A stretch of DNA of 36,958 nucleotides from Francisella philomiragia subsp. philomiragia ATCC 25015. GTDB lineage: Bacteria > Pseudomonadota > Gammaproteobacteria > Francisellales > Francisellaceae. Positions 27,323 through 35,919 of the stretch are shown here, in pieces. The position numbers and the translations under genes were made by a program. The notes under the pieces are model-generated. The model was not told the DNA's origin. It saw only the letters and a program-made list of their open reading frames with translations, and made no database searches. The first letter of the stretch is position 1; the number at the start of each line of letters is the position of its first letter. The DNA is taken from the NCBI RefSeq assembly GCF_000156715.1, contig NZ_DS999312.1, positions 310,111 through 347,068 on the forward strand. Reading direction: 5' to 3'.

Positions 27323-28432
27323 ATGAGTAAAAAAATAGTAAATACTAAGAGAATTTTTTTGTTTGGTTTCTCAAGATGGAAGCACAATTATATTAAGCCA
27401 TTCCTTACGGAGTATTCAAATGCTAAGATTTGTTTTATAAATCCTATATATGCTAGTGAGTATGATCTAGCATGTCGCAAAGGACTCAAAAAATACTCTG
27501 ATGTCGAAATTTTTATTTGGGGTCGCAAAGAGTTTGCAGAAGTTCAAGAATTTGCTCGAGCTAATAATATCAAAATAACACGCGTAGAAGATGGTTTTAT
27601 CCGTTCAGTAGCATTAGGATCTGATTTGACTCAGCCGTACTCACAAGTTTTTGATGATGTTGGGATATATTTTGATGCGACATGTCCGAGCAAGCTAGAG
27701 AATATTCTAAATTACTATAAGTTTGATAGGAAACTTCTTGAGCAAGCAAATACACTCATCGCCAAGCTTAGAAATTCAAAACTTTCTAAATATAACAAAG
27801 ATGCACACCGTGAGCTTAATCTACCTACCAAAATGCGAAAAATCCTAGTACCAGGTCAAGTTGAGAATGATGCATCTATCAAATTTGGTGGTAGAGGTAT
27901 GACTAACCTAGAGTTACTCAAAAAAGTCCGCCAAGCTAAGCCAAATGAGTATATTATCTACAAACCACATCCAGATGTTCTAAGTGGTAATAGATTAGGT
28001 AATGTTCCGGAGGATCAAGCACTACAGTATTGTGATGAGATTATAACTAATGTTAGTATGGCATCTGTACTATCTGTGGTTGATGAGGTGCATACTATTA
28101 CATCACTTACTGGTTTTGAGGGGCTTTTGTATGGTAAAGATGTTTATGCCTATGGTATGCCTTTTTATGCTGGCTGGGGTCTTACAAATGATGCTTTGGT
28201 AGAGTCGCGTAGACAGCGTAAGCTTAGTCTCACAGAGCTTGTTGCTGCAGCGTATCTTATCTATCCTAGCTATATTCATCCAAATACGCTCAAGCCGTGC
28301 TCGGCAATAGAGCTTATTAATGAACTGATCACACTTCAGCAATCACCATTTCCAAAATACAGTAGTAAATCAAGAGCTGCTTATGCAGGAGTGATGCTTT
28401 ATTTGCAGAGAGTTTTGAAGAAGAGTAAGTAG
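27323..28432 (+). CDS. kpsC: KpsC C-half-like capsule Kdo transferase
   Basis: A 369-residue protein matching the second half of KpsC: FGFSRWKHNYIKPFL near the start, VEDGFIRSVALGSDLTQPYS, DDVGIYFDATCPSKLENIL, KILVPGQVENDASI, YIIYKPHPDVLSGNR, VDEVHTITSLTGFEGLL and YGMPFYAGWGLTND. With the 322-residue N-half the total (691) equals one normal KpsC, so this appears to be one enzyme divided between two genes. No membrane segment is visible; KpsC acts at the inner face of the inner membrane. The ATG at 27323 lies 3 bases after the HEPN remnant and lacks a strong ribosome site. GT-fold and residues appear intact, so it may be functional. Confidence 0.87.
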   Translation: MSKKIVNTKRIFLFGFSRWKHNYIKPFLTEYSNAKICFINPIYASEYDLACRKGLKKYSDVEIFIWGRKEFAEVQEFARANNIKITRVEDGFIRSVALGSDLTQPYSQVFDDVGIYFDATCPSKLENILNYYKFDRKLLEQANTLIAKLRNSKLSKYNKDAHRELNLPTKMRKILVPGQVENDASIKFGGRGMTNLELLKKVRQAKPNEYIIYKPHPDVLSGNRLGNVPEDQALQYCDEIITNVSMASVLSVVDEVHTITSLTGFEGLLYGKDVYAYGMPFYAGWGLTNDALVESRRQRKLSLTELVAAAYLIYPSYIHPNTLKPCSAIELINELITLQQSPFPKYSSKSRAAYAGVMLYLQRVLKKSK

Positions 28433-28437
28433 AATGC

Positions 28438-28478
28438 AGAGTTCAGAATTCAGTGAGTAGTGAGTAGTGAGTAGTAGC
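28438..28478. repeat. Heptad array ending in AGTGAGT x3
   Basis: Six consecutive 7-base units, all beginning AG: AGAGTTC (28438), AGAATTC (28445), AGTGAGT at 28452, 28459 and 28466, then a partial AGTAGC (28473). It starts six bases after the stop of the KpsC C-half. This is the clearest of the arrays in the window. Confidence 0.8.
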
Positions 28479-28588
28479 TTGGATATAAGCTATTTGCTAG
28501 AGTGCTATTTTGAATATGGTAGACTATTGGTTTGCAGATTGGTATTCGATGTGACGAGCCAATAGATTGCCATTATTAACTTGATCAA

Positions 28589-28645
28589 GAATCTAGAGAT
28601 TGTGTCGACTACTTCGGTATTTGTCGAAGAGTTAGGTCTAGATTC
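28589..28645. repeat. Nested inverted repeat
   Basis: GAATCTAGA (28589-28597) pairs with TCTAGATTC (28637-28645), a perfect 9-bp outer stem; CTTCG (28612-28616) and CGAAG (28625-28629) form an inner stem. AACTTGAT just upstream links it to the other intergenic repeats. The 338-base gap 28433-28770 otherwise holds only the heptad array and a promoter; I see no gene in it. Confidence 0.6.
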
Positions 28646-28728
28646 CTGAATAAATAGAATCTCCATAATTTTCTCATCACTTAGTATTTGTCACATATCA
28701 TGCATTATTTAGATATTTGATTTAGTGA

Positions 28729-28737
28729 TGTTATAAT
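28729..28737 (+). promoter_or_regulatory. Extended -10 promoter (TGTTATAAT) for the sulfation module
   Basis: Exact TGnTATAAT about 34 bases before the ATG at 28771, with a weak TTTAGA at 28708-28713 as the only -35 candidate. It heads the run from the sulfotransferase to the DHH phosphoesterase. Confidence 0.62.
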
Positions 28738-28770
28738 CAGATAAGTGGTAAATGTTGATAATGGGTTCTA

Positions 28771-30723
28771 ATGATAGTTGCATTTGAAAGTTTAAAGTAT
28801 AACGCTTTTATTATGAAGGGAGTGTATCCTAAAGTACCTCCAACAGCATATGTTCGTATGGTGGATTGTAAAGAGTACTTTGAAACAAAATATGGCTTTA
28901 AAGTCGAGTTTATCAGCTGGGATAATTTACTAGACAGCAAACTGATTAGTGGATATGCTCGTGTCACTATACAAAGAGATGCAATTCCTGCTGAAAAAGT
29001 AGATGAGTGCTTAAAACAGTTAAAAAAACATAATGTTCCATATACATACGAGATAGATGATAATTTGCTAGAAGTTCCTGATGTAGTAGATACAGCTGGC
29101 AATTATAAAAAATATAAAAATCACTTTATATCACTAATACAAAATGCCGATGATATACATGTTACGAATGATTATCTAGCTAATATAGTAAAACGATACA
29201 ACAACAATATAGTTATTAGACCAAATACAATTTTAAAATCTAGGTGGAGTGTAGATCAAGTTAATAGAATTGATCTGAATGTAGACAAGAGTAAAATAAA
29301 TGTAATCTATTATGGTAGTAAGACTCATCAAGATGATTTAGATTTCTTTATACGTGTGTTAGAACAACTTAATCAAAAGCAGTATCAGATGCACCTATAT
29401 GTTATAGGTTGTGGAGATTTTAAGAATGACAAATATATCACAAGATTAACACCTCCTACTTCTCGCTATGATGAGTTTGTGAGTTGGCTAGTAAAGATAT
29501 CGCATAACTTCGATTTTGGGATAGCTCCACTTATTGAGTCAGAGTTTTCTAAATCAAAAAGTTACTTAAAAGCTATAGAATATGATGCTATGGGTTTGAG
29601 ATGCATTTGTTCAGATATCAAGCCATATTCAGATTTAGATAAGTCTATTTATAAAAATGTATACTATGCTAAAAATACTATCGATGATTGGATAGCTACA
29701 ATAACTAAACTAAGTAATGATAAAGATAAATTAAAAGTTGATAGATTAGCTTGTTTTGTATTGGGAATGCATCGAAGTGGCACATCAGCTTTAGCTGGAA
29801 CACTTCATTATTTTGGTTTTGATTATGGTAGTGATTTAATGCCTCTAAGTGATGGCAATCCCAAAGGCTATTTTGAAAATAATTTAGTTTATCAGCATAA
29901 TAGATATATGATGTCTCAGGCTAAAGCAAATTGGGATACTTACACCATGACAGTAGATGATATTCCTAAAGAAAAACAGCAAGAGTATATCAAAAAAGCT
30001 GAAGAAATTCTAAAATCGGAATTTGCTAATGCTGATAAGATAGCCATTAAAGATCCTCGCATTTGTATTCTATTTCCTATTTGGGAGCAGGCTTGCAAAA
30101 ACCTTGGTATAGATATCAAAATAATAATACCGTATCGCAATCCTACAGAGGTGGCGATGTCTTTAGAAACTAGAAATAAGTTTTCTCATCAAAAGAGCTA
30201 TTTAATTTGGGCACATCACTTTTTGATGGCAGAATTACAGAGTAGAAGTTATCCTAGAATTTTCACATCATTTGATTCATTAATTACAGATACAGATAGT
30301 ACGCTTGAGGTATTATCACAGTTCTTAGATATATCAATTACTGATGAAATGCGAGCAAATGTAGATGATTTTCTTGATAAAGATATTAAAAATAATAATC
30401 AGCCAATAGAGTCATTTACAAAAAATACGCCAAGATTTTTGCAGTTAATGATCAAGGCTATTCGTGAAAAAGATTTTGAAAATCCTAAGCTTTTTAATGG
30501 TATTCATAGAGAATTGAAAATGTCTATCGAATTGTTTCAGCATCAGGAGTTTGTACAGGCAAATACTGAGTTAAATACGAAGGTTACACAATTAACCCAA
30601 GCAAATCAAAATATCCAAAAAGACTACCAAAATCTCCAAATAGAATTAGATAGTTTAAAAACAACTATTGCTGAAATCAAAACACAAACAGCTATTATTG
30701 ATAAGATATTTGCGGATAAATAG
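28771..30723 (+). CDS. Glycosyltransferase-sulfotransferase fusion with coiled-coil tail
   Basis: A 650-residue fusion. Residues 1-325 are GT4-like (TYEIDDNLLEVP 92-103, VTNDYLANIV 131-140, INVIYYGSKTHQDD 176-189, AIEYDAMGLRCICSD 268-282). Residues 326-580 are a PAPS-dependent sulfotransferase: the 5'-phosphosulfate loop GMHRSGTSALAG is at 332-343, IKDPRICILFPIW at 426-438, and the 3'-phosphate site YRNPTEVAMSLETRN at 455-469 (R456, S464). Residues 594-645 form a coiled coil. One protein could therefore add a sugar and sulfate it in succession. The genes for making PAPS follow directly (cysD 17 bases downstream). No signal peptide is visible, so sulfation takes place in the cytosol on the growing polymer or its precursor. 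Sugar, sulfate position and order of reactions are unknown. Confidence 0.87.
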   Translation: MIVAFESLKYNAFIMKGVYPKVPPTAYVRMVDCKEYFETKYGFKVEFISWDNLLDSKLISGYARVTIQRDAIPAEKVDECLKQLKKHNVPYTYEIDDNLLEVPDVVDTAGNYKKYKNHFISLIQNADDIHVTNDYLANIVKRYNNNIVIRPNTILKSRWSVDQVNRIDLNVDKSKINVIYYGSKTHQDDLDFFIRVLEQLNQKQYQMHLYVIGCGDFKNDKYITRLTPPTSRYDEFVSWLVKISHNFDFGIAPLIESEFSKSKSYLKAIEYDAMGLRCICSDIKPYSDLDKSIYKNVYYAKNTIDDWIATITKLSNDKDKLKVDRLACFVLGMHRSGTSALAGTLHYFGFDYGSDLMPLSDGNPKGYFENNLVYQHNRYMMSQAKANWDTYTMTVDDIPKEKQQEYIKKAEEILKSEFANADKIAIKDPRICILFPIWEQACKNLGIDIKIIIPYRNPTEVAMSLETRNKFSHQKSYLIWAHHFLMAELQSRSYPRIFTSFDSLITDTDSTLEVLSQFLDISITDEMRANVDDFLDKDIKNNNQPIESFTKNTPRFLQLMIKAIREKDFENPKLFNGIHRELKMSIELFQHQEFVQANTELNTKVTQLTQANQNIQKDYQNLQIELDSLKTTIAEIKTQTAIIDKIFADK

Positions 30724-30740
30724 TAGGTAGGGTGTAAGAT

Positions 30741-31637
30741 ATGCAAACACATCTAAAAAAACTTGAAAATGAGTCAATACAGATATTTAGAGAAGTAGTT
30801 GTACAGTTTGAAAATCCTGTGATGCTATATTCTGTAGGTAAAGACTCGTCAGTATTGCTTCATTTAGCGCGTAAGGCTTTTTATCCTGGTAAGATTCCAT
30901 TTCCTCTACTTCATGTTGACACTACTTGGAAGTTTAAAGAGATGATAGAGTTTAGAGATAAAATGGCAAAAGAGTATGATTTTGAGCTTTTGGTACATAT
31001 TAATCAAGATGGGATTGATCAAGGTGTAGGGCCATTTTCACATGGTAGCGCAAAACATACTGATATTATGAAGACTCAATCACTCAAGCAAGCTCTAAAT
31101 AAAGGTAAATACGATGCTGCATTTGGAGGTGCTCGCCGTGATGAAGAAAAATCGCGAGCTAAAGAGCGAGTATTTTCATTTAGAGATAAGAATCATCGCT
31201 GGGATCCAAAAAATCAAAGACCAGAACTGTGGAATATCTATAATGGTATGGTAAATAAAGGTGAGAGTATCAGAGTTTTTCCACTCTCCAACTGGACAGA
31301 GTTAGATATTTGGCAATATATTTATATGGAGAATATCAAAATTCCAAGTTTATATTTTGCCAAAGAAAGACCTGTGGTTGAGCATGATGGTATTTTGATG
31401 ATGGTTGATGATGATAGAACGCCTGTTGAACTAAGACAAAAGGCTGTAAATAAAAAGGTTAGATTCAGGACATTAGGTTGTTATCCACTAACTGGAGCTG
31501 TAGAGTCAGGAGCTGATACTCTACCAGAGATTATTCAAGAAATGCTACTAACCAAAACATCGGAACGCCAAGGGCGAGCTATAGACAAAGATAGTGCTGG
31601 CTCGATGGAGAAGAAGAAAATTGAGGGGTATTTTTAA
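30741..31637 (+). CDS. cysD: Sulfate adenylyltransferase subunit 2
   Basis: Catalytic subunit of ATP sulfurylase, making APS from sulfate and ATP with CysN. The 298-residue product (E. coli type is about 302) carries the PP-loop SVGKDSSVL at 31-39, [25 protein letters not shown] near 124-138, [13 protein letters not shown] and [24 protein letters not shown] at 30725-30732 precedes the ATG. It follows the sulfotransferase fusion by 17 bases and is separated from cysN by a broken four-helix-bundle gene, an unusual interruption of a normally tight cysD-cysN pair. No PAPS reductase gene is nearby, which points to a role in sulfation rather than cysteine synthesis. Confidence 0.96.
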   Translation: MQTHLKKLENESIQIFREVVVQFENPVMLYSVGKDSSVLLHLARKAFYPGKIPFPLLHVDTTWKFKEMIEFRDKMAKEYDFELLVHINQDGIDQGVGPFSHGSAKHTDIMKTQSLKQALNKGKYDAAFGGARRDEEKSRAKERVFSFRDKNHRWDPKNQRPELWNIYNGMVNKGESIRVFPLSNWTELDIWQYIYMENIKIPSLYFAKERPVVEHDGILMMVDDDRTPVELRQKAVNKKVRFRTLGCYPLTGAVESGADTLPEIIQEMLLTKTSERQGRAIDKDSAGSMEKKKIEGYF

Positions 31638-31655
31638 TTTCGAAGAAATTAAAAA
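31631..31655. repeat. Perfect 11-bp inverted repeat at the cysD stop codon
   Basis: TTTTTAATTTC (31631-31641) and GAAATTAAAAA (31645-31655) form a hairpin with a GAA loop and include the cysD TAA. The stem is almost all A-T and no T-tract follows, so termination is doubtful. It could mark the left edge of the insertion between cysD and cysN. Confidence 0.5.
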
Positions 31656-31661
31656 GTTTGT

Positions 31662-31684
31662 AGTAGTAAGTGTATAGTAGGTAG
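31662..31684. repeat. Left heptad tract flanking the four-helix-bundle gene
   Basis: AGT starts recur in 7-base phase at 31662, 31669 and 31676 (AGTAGTA, AGTGTAT, AGTAGGT). A complementary tract in the opposite orientation lies on the other side of the gene at 32117-32140. Confidence 0.5.
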
Positions 31685-31691
31685 ATTATCA

Positions 31692-32045
31692 ATGAAGTGT
31701 GAGAGCTTAGAAGTTTGGAAAAGATCTTGTAGAGTAAGTGCTGATATATATAAGTACTTTGCAGAATCAAAAGACTTTAGTTTTAAAGATCAGATTACCA
31801 GAAGTTCTTTATCTGTAGCATCAAATATAGCTGAAGGTATGGAAAAAGATTCTCATAAGGATAAAGCTAGATTTATAAATATTTCGGAAGGTTCACTGTC
31901 AGAATTAGTTATACAGATTTATATTGGAATTGAAATTGGCTATATAAATAAAGCTATAGGATTAGCCTAAAAAGATGAGCTCTATGAAATATTTAAAATG
32001 TTAAGAGCTTTAAAGAAAAATATATTGAAAGAAGTTAATAGTTGA
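31692..32045 (+). pseudogene. Four-helix-bundle (S23 / 23S rRNA intervening-sequence-type) gene with in-frame stop
   Basis: The frame opens SLEVWKRSCRVSADIYKYF and contains DQITRSSLSVASNIAEGM, the signature of the four-helix-bundle family first seen in 23S rRNA intervening sequences. A TAA at 31968-31970 ends the first part after 92 residues, but the same frame continues (KDELYEIFKMLRALKKNIL) to TGA at 32043-32045, giving about 118 codons in all, the normal family length. So the stop is a nonsense mutation within an otherwise full-length gene; a functional truncated form is possible. It sits between cysD and cysN, flanked by heptad tracts, which suggests later arrival. The function of this family is not established. 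Confidence 0.82.
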
Positions 32046-32116
32046 TAATCGGTATTATGTAGTAAAAGTAAGTAATAGAGCAAGTCGAAAACACTTGTTT
32101 TATCTCAATCTTACTA

Positions 32117-32140
32117 ACTACTCACTTATAACTATTAACT
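32117..32140. repeat. Right heptad tract flanking the four-helix-bundle gene
   Basis: ACT recurs at 32117, 32124, 32131 and 32138 in exact 7-base phase (ACTACTC, ACTTATA, ACTATTA, ACT). Read on the other strand this is AGT at each unit end, so it lies in inverted orientation relative to 31662-31684. It ends seven bases before the cysN ribosome site. Confidence 0.6.
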
Positions 32141-32157
32141 TTCATCAAGGAGCAAAA

Positions 32158-33570
32158 ATGTCACACCAATCAAATTTAATAGCAACAAATATACAGCAGT
32201 ATCTTAAACAGCATGAGCAAAAAGAATTATTAAGGTTTATCACATGTGGAAGTGTTGATGATGGTAAGAGTACTTTGATAGGTAGGCTTTTGCATGATAG
32301 TAAGATGATATTTGAGGATCAGCTAGCTGCTATTACAGAGGATAGTAAGAAAGTTGGTACACAAGGCGATCAAATTGACTTAGCATTACTTGTCGATGGT
32401 CTGCAGTCTGAGAGAGAGCAAGGTATCACCATAGATGTGGCATATAGATACTTCTCTACTGATAAGCGTAAATTTATCATAGCTGATACTCCAGGGCATG
32501 AGCAATATACTCGCAATATGGCAACTGGAGCTTCAAACTGTGATTTGGCGATAATCCTTGTAGATGCTAGAAACGGAGTACAAACCCAAACGCGTAGACA
32601 TAGTTTTATCTGTTCACTTTTAGGTATCAGGCATGTGATAGTAGCTGTGAATAAGATGGATGCAGTAGGTTACTCACAAGAAGTTTATAAATCAATCCAA
32701 GATGATTATATAAAACTAGCAGGAAGTCTTGAGATACCAGATATTAGATTTGTACCTATATCTGCTCTAAAGGGTGATAATGTTGTTACTAAAAGTGAAA
32801 ATATGCCATGGTTCAGAGGATCGGCATTGATGCATTATTTAGAGACTATGAAAGTAGAGCATTCTGATAGTGATGAATTTAGATTTCCAGTACAACTAGT
32901 TTGTCGACCTAATTCAGATTTTAGAGGGTTTCAGGGTACTGTTGTTTCAGGTGAGGTTAGTGTAGGAGATACTATCAGAGTTATGCCTAGTGGTAAGATT
33001 ACTACAATCAAGTCTATAGTCACATTTGATGGAGAGCTAGAATTTGCAGAGGCCGGGCAAGCTGTGACTCTAACAACAAATGACGAGATTGATATCAGCC
33101 GTGGAGATATGATTGTTCATAAGGACTCTATCTCGCATGTGTCATCTAACATCAAAGCACATATTGTTTGGATGCATGAGCAACCACTGGTCGAAAACAA
33201 AGATTACTATATCAAATTTGTGACTAAGCAGGTTACAGGCTCGGTATGCAAATTTAACTATAAAACAGACATAAATACCCTAAAAGATATTGATTGTGGT
33301 AAATTAGATTTAAATGAGATAGGTGCAGTTGAGTTGAAATTGTCAGAACCAGTGTGTTTTGATGATTATCAAAAAAATAGAGCTACAGGAGCATTTATAG
33401 TTATAGATAGATTATCTAATGCAACTGTTGGTGCAGGTATGATTATCAAACCACTTGCAGATGGCGAGATTAGAAAGGATAGTCATGATTATTCAGAGTT
33501 TGAGCTGGAGTTAAATGATCTTATTCGCAAGCATTTTCCTCATTGGGGAGCCAAAAACTTAAGAGGCTAA
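32158..33570 (+). CDS. cysN: Sulfate adenylyltransferase subunit 1 (GTPase)
   Basis: EF-Tu-like GTPase subunit of ATP sulfurylase, driving APS formation by CysD. From the ATG at 32158 the product has 470 residues, the usual length. An upstream extension of the frame to 32095 is possible but lacks a ribosome site and would encode the heptad tract, whereas AAGGAG at 32147-32152 fits the ATG. Motifs: GSVDDGKST (31-39), [26 protein letters not shown] and NKMDAVGY, then the beta-barrel domains. No APS-kinase domain is fused; cysC is a separate gene downstream. It stops 3 bases before the permease gene. Confidence 0.95.
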   Translation: MSHQSNLIATNIQQYLKQHEQKELLRFITCGSVDDGKSTLIGRLLHDSKMIFEDQLAAITEDSKKVGTQGDQIDLALLVDGLQSEREQGITIDVAYRYFSTDKRKFIIADTPGHEQYTRNMATGASNCDLAIILVDARNGVQTQTRRHSFICSLLGIRHVIVAVNKMDAVGYSQEVYKSIQDDYIKLAGSLEIPDIRFVPISALKGDNVVTKSENMPWFRGSALMHYLETMKVEHSDSDEFRFPVQLVCRPNSDFRGFQGTVVSGEVSVGDTIRVMPSGKITTIKSIVTFDGELEFAEAGQAVTLTTNDEIDISRGDMIVHKDSISHVSSNIKAHIVWMHEQPLVENKDYYIKFVTKQVTGSVCKFNYKTDINTLKDIDCGKLDLNEIGAVELKLSEPVCFDDYQKNRATGAFIVIDRLSNATVGAGMIIKPLADGEIRKDSHDYSEFELELNDLIRKHFPHWGAKNLRG

Positions 33571-33573
33571 CTT

Positions 33574-35304
33574 GTGAGCGCTATTTTATTATTTTTTATT
33601 ATAATTCTTATGCTAGTGTTATTGTGCTTTTATCAGCATAAGACATTGATGATTTTTGCTGTTGTGATGTTTATTTGCTTCGGTTTGGGCTGGATTAGTC
33701 AAAAAGAGCTTTTAGCAAATGCTTCAAACTCATCACTGGTTACATTAGTAATCATTATGATACTTGCATCGGTGATTGAAAAGACAAGCGTGTTACGCAA
33801 GTTACAAAATCTATTGATTGCCAAAACAGAGAAAAAAACTTTAATAAAGGTTTTGAGTGTTTCGGCACTATCATCATCTGTGTTAAATAATACTGCGGTT
33901 GTAGCTATTCTTATCAAGGCTATCAATAATTCAAAGGCGGTGCTACCATCGCGACTTTTGATACCTATGTCTTATGCAACCATTATGGGCGGTACTTTGA
34001 CACTAATTGGTACCTCAACAAATCTTGTTGTAAGTAGTATGTACTCAGCTGCAACTGGATCCAAAGGATTTGGTTTTTTTGATTTTACAATTGTGGGTGC
34101 TGTAGTAACTATATTTGGCTGTATAACATTATATTTTGCAAGTAGATTTTTGCCAAAAAAAGAGCCTCAAGCGAATAGTTATAGTAGTTATATGGTTGAG
34201 GCAGAAATTCTCTCTAAATCATCACTTATCGGTAAAAGTATTGAAAAAGCGGGTCTACGCCACCTAGAAGATCTATTTCTTGCCGAAATTATAAGAAAAA
34301 ATGGAGATAGAATTTGTCCAGTTAAACCCCATAATATTTTAAGTGATGGAGATAAGCTCTTATTCTCAGGAGATATACAAAAAGTTTCGATATTAAATCA
34401 ATTTGATGGACTGCAGCTATATGCACAAACAGAAGGTTTTGATACTCTGCAGTTAACAGAAGTTTTGGTCAAACAAGATTCTAGTATTATTGGTAAGAGT
34501 CTCAAAGATGTTGAGTTTCGATCAAAATTTGATGCAGCAGTAGTGGCAGTGCGTAGGGATGGCGAAAGAATATCTGGTAAGCTTGGTAAGCTAATTATCA
34601 AAGCTGGAGATATTTTGTTATTAGCTACAGGTGAGGATTTTAGAAGTAGAGCTAATATATCTCAGAACTTTTTGGTTATAAAAGGGGTAGAACCTAAAAG
34701 AGTGATTACAGGCTGGCGTGAGGCTTTGGTGATTTTTGGATTTATTGCGGTTATTGTTTATTCGGTATTTTCTGGTGCTTCGCTTTTCTCAGGTATGTTT
34801 GTTTTGCTGGGTATGCTGATATTAACCAAAAGTATATCTATTAGTGAGATTAAAAACAGCTTCCCAACAGAAGTTTGGCTAATAGTAACTAGTTCATTAT
34901 GTATTGCTACAAGTATGGATAATACTGGTTTGGCATCGAGTATAGCTATATTCTCAAAAACATATTTAGCAGGACATTCTGCGATGTTTATATTTGTAGG
35001 GATTTTTATAACGACAATATTATTGACAGAGTTTATAACTAACAATGCAGCTGCTGCACTGATGTTTCCGGTTGCTTATAATTTAGCATTAGGGGTTGGT
35101 ATAAATGTGTTTCCAGTGGTGCTTGGGGTGGCGTTTGCGGCGTCTGCAAGTTTCTTGACTCCGTATGGTTATCAAACTAATCTGATGGTAATGAATGCTG
35201 CAAACTATAAGTGGCGAGACTTTATCGTAACTGGAGTGCCAGTCTCAATTGTATATATAGTATCTTGCTGTGTTATGATACCTATAATTTATCCTTTATA
35301 TTAA
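33574..35304 (+). CDS. SLC13-type permease with two TrkA-C domains, probable sulfate importer
   Basis: A 576-residue inner-membrane protein: hydrophobic segments at about 1-200 and 385-576 enclose a soluble part. The two SLC13 signature helices are seen as SSVLNNTAVVAILI in the first half and TEFITNNAAAALMFP in the second. Two TrkA-C (RCK_C) domains lie at about 205-280 (EAEILSKSSLIGKSIEKAG) and 292-370 (EVLVKQDSSIIGKSLKDVE). Members of this class carry sulfate or dicarboxylates. Its position between cysN and cysC makes sulfate the likely substrate (inference from context). The start is GTG at 33574 with AAGAGG at 33561-33566. The TrkA-C domains may sense a nucleotide or other ligand and gate transport. 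Confidence 0.87.
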   Translation: MSAILLFFIIILMLVLLCFYQHKTLMIFAVVMFICFGLGWISQKELLANASNSSLVTLVIIMILASVIEKTSVLRKLQNLLIAKTEKKTLIKVLSVSALSSSVLNNTAVVAILIKAINNSKAVLPSRLLIPMSYATIMGGTLTLIGTSTNLVVSSMYSAATGSKGFGFFDFTIVGAVVTIFGCITLYFASRFLPKKEPQANSYSSYMVEAEILSKSSLIGKSIEKAGLRHLEDLFLAEIIRKNGDRICPVKPHNILSDGDKLLFSGDIQKVSILNQFDGLQLYAQTEGFDTLQLTEVLVKQDSSIIGKSLKDVEFRSKFDAAVVAVRRDGERISGKLGKLIIKAGDILLLATGEDFRSRANISQNFLVIKGVEPKRVITGWREALVIFGFIAVIVYSVFSGASLFSGMFVLLGMLILTKSISISEIKNSFPTEVWLIVTSSLCIATSMDNTGLASSIAIFSKTYLAGHSAMFIFVGIFITTILLTEFITNNAAAALMFPVAYNLALGVGINVFPVVLGVAFAASASFLTPYGYQTNLMVMNAANYKWRDFIVTGVPVSIVYIVSCCVMIPIIYPLY

Positions 35305-35315
35305 TGGAGATATAA

Positions 35316-35909
35316 GTGAGCAAAAATATCGTTTGGTATGATACTAGCGTTTCAGCTGATGAAAGAGCTAAGCATAAAAATCACAAAGCCTTAGTGCTTT
35401 GGTATACGGGGTTAAGTGGCTCTGGTAAATCAACTATTGCTAATGCGGTTGATCGCGTACTATACGAAAAAGAATATCATACTTATGTGCTAGATGGCGA
35501 TAATATCCGTTATGGTCTTAATAAAGATTTGGGTTTTGATGAAGCTAGTCGTATTGAGAATATTAGACGTATTTCTGAGGTTGCTAAGCTTTTTGTAGAT
35601 GCAGGGTTGATAGTTAGTACAGCATTTATTTCGCCATATATATCCGATAGAGAGCAAGCAAGAGAGCTGATTGGTAAAAATAACTTCATTGAAATTTTTA
35701 TAGATACCGAATTATCAGAGTGTGAAAACAGAGATCCTAAAGGTTTGTACAAAAAAGCAAGAGCAGGTGCAATAGCAGATTTCACAGGGATAACATCACT
35801 ATATCAAAAGCCAGTGAATCCAGAGATACATATTAAAACACAAGCAAAATCTATAAAAGATTGTGCAGGGCAGATTTTTGACTATCTAGTTTCAAATAAT
35901 AAAATCTAA
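35316..35909 (+). CDS. cysC: Adenylylsulfate kinase
   Basis: Phosphorylates APS at the 3' position to give PAPS, the sulfate donor for the upstream sulfotransferase. The 197-residue protein has the P-loop GLSGSGKST at 32-40, VLDGDNIRYGLNKDLGF, ENIRRISEVAKLF, STAFISPYISDRE and KGLYKKARAG, all expected for CysC. The start is GTG with GGAGA at 35306-35310. It follows the permease by 11 bases and precedes the DHH gene by 10, in the same operon-like run. Confidence 0.95.
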   Translation: MSKNIVWYDTSVSADERAKHKNHKALVLWYTGLSGSGKSTIANAVDRVLYEKEYHTYVLDGDNIRYGLNKDLGFDEASRIENIRRISEVAKLFVDAGLIVSTAFISPYISDREQARELIGKNNFIEIFIDTELSECENRDPKGLYKKARAGAIADFTGITSLYQKPVNPEIHIKTQAKSIKDCAGQIFDYLVSNNKI

Positions 35910-35919
35910 GGTATATGTA

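Noticed and set aside
28737-29102. Minus-strand 121-codon open frame opposite the sulfotransferase start
   Set aside because: It is antisense to the conserved GT4-like region and would cover the promoter; no ribosome site.
31631-31655. Hairpin at the cysD stop as an intrinsic terminator
   Set aside because: The stem has one G-C pair and no following T-tract; listed only as an inverted repeat.
32095-32157. N-terminal extension of CysN
   Set aside because: The extra 21 residues translate the heptad tract, there is no ribosome site upstream, and the ATG at 32158 has AAGGAG at the right distance and gives the normal length.
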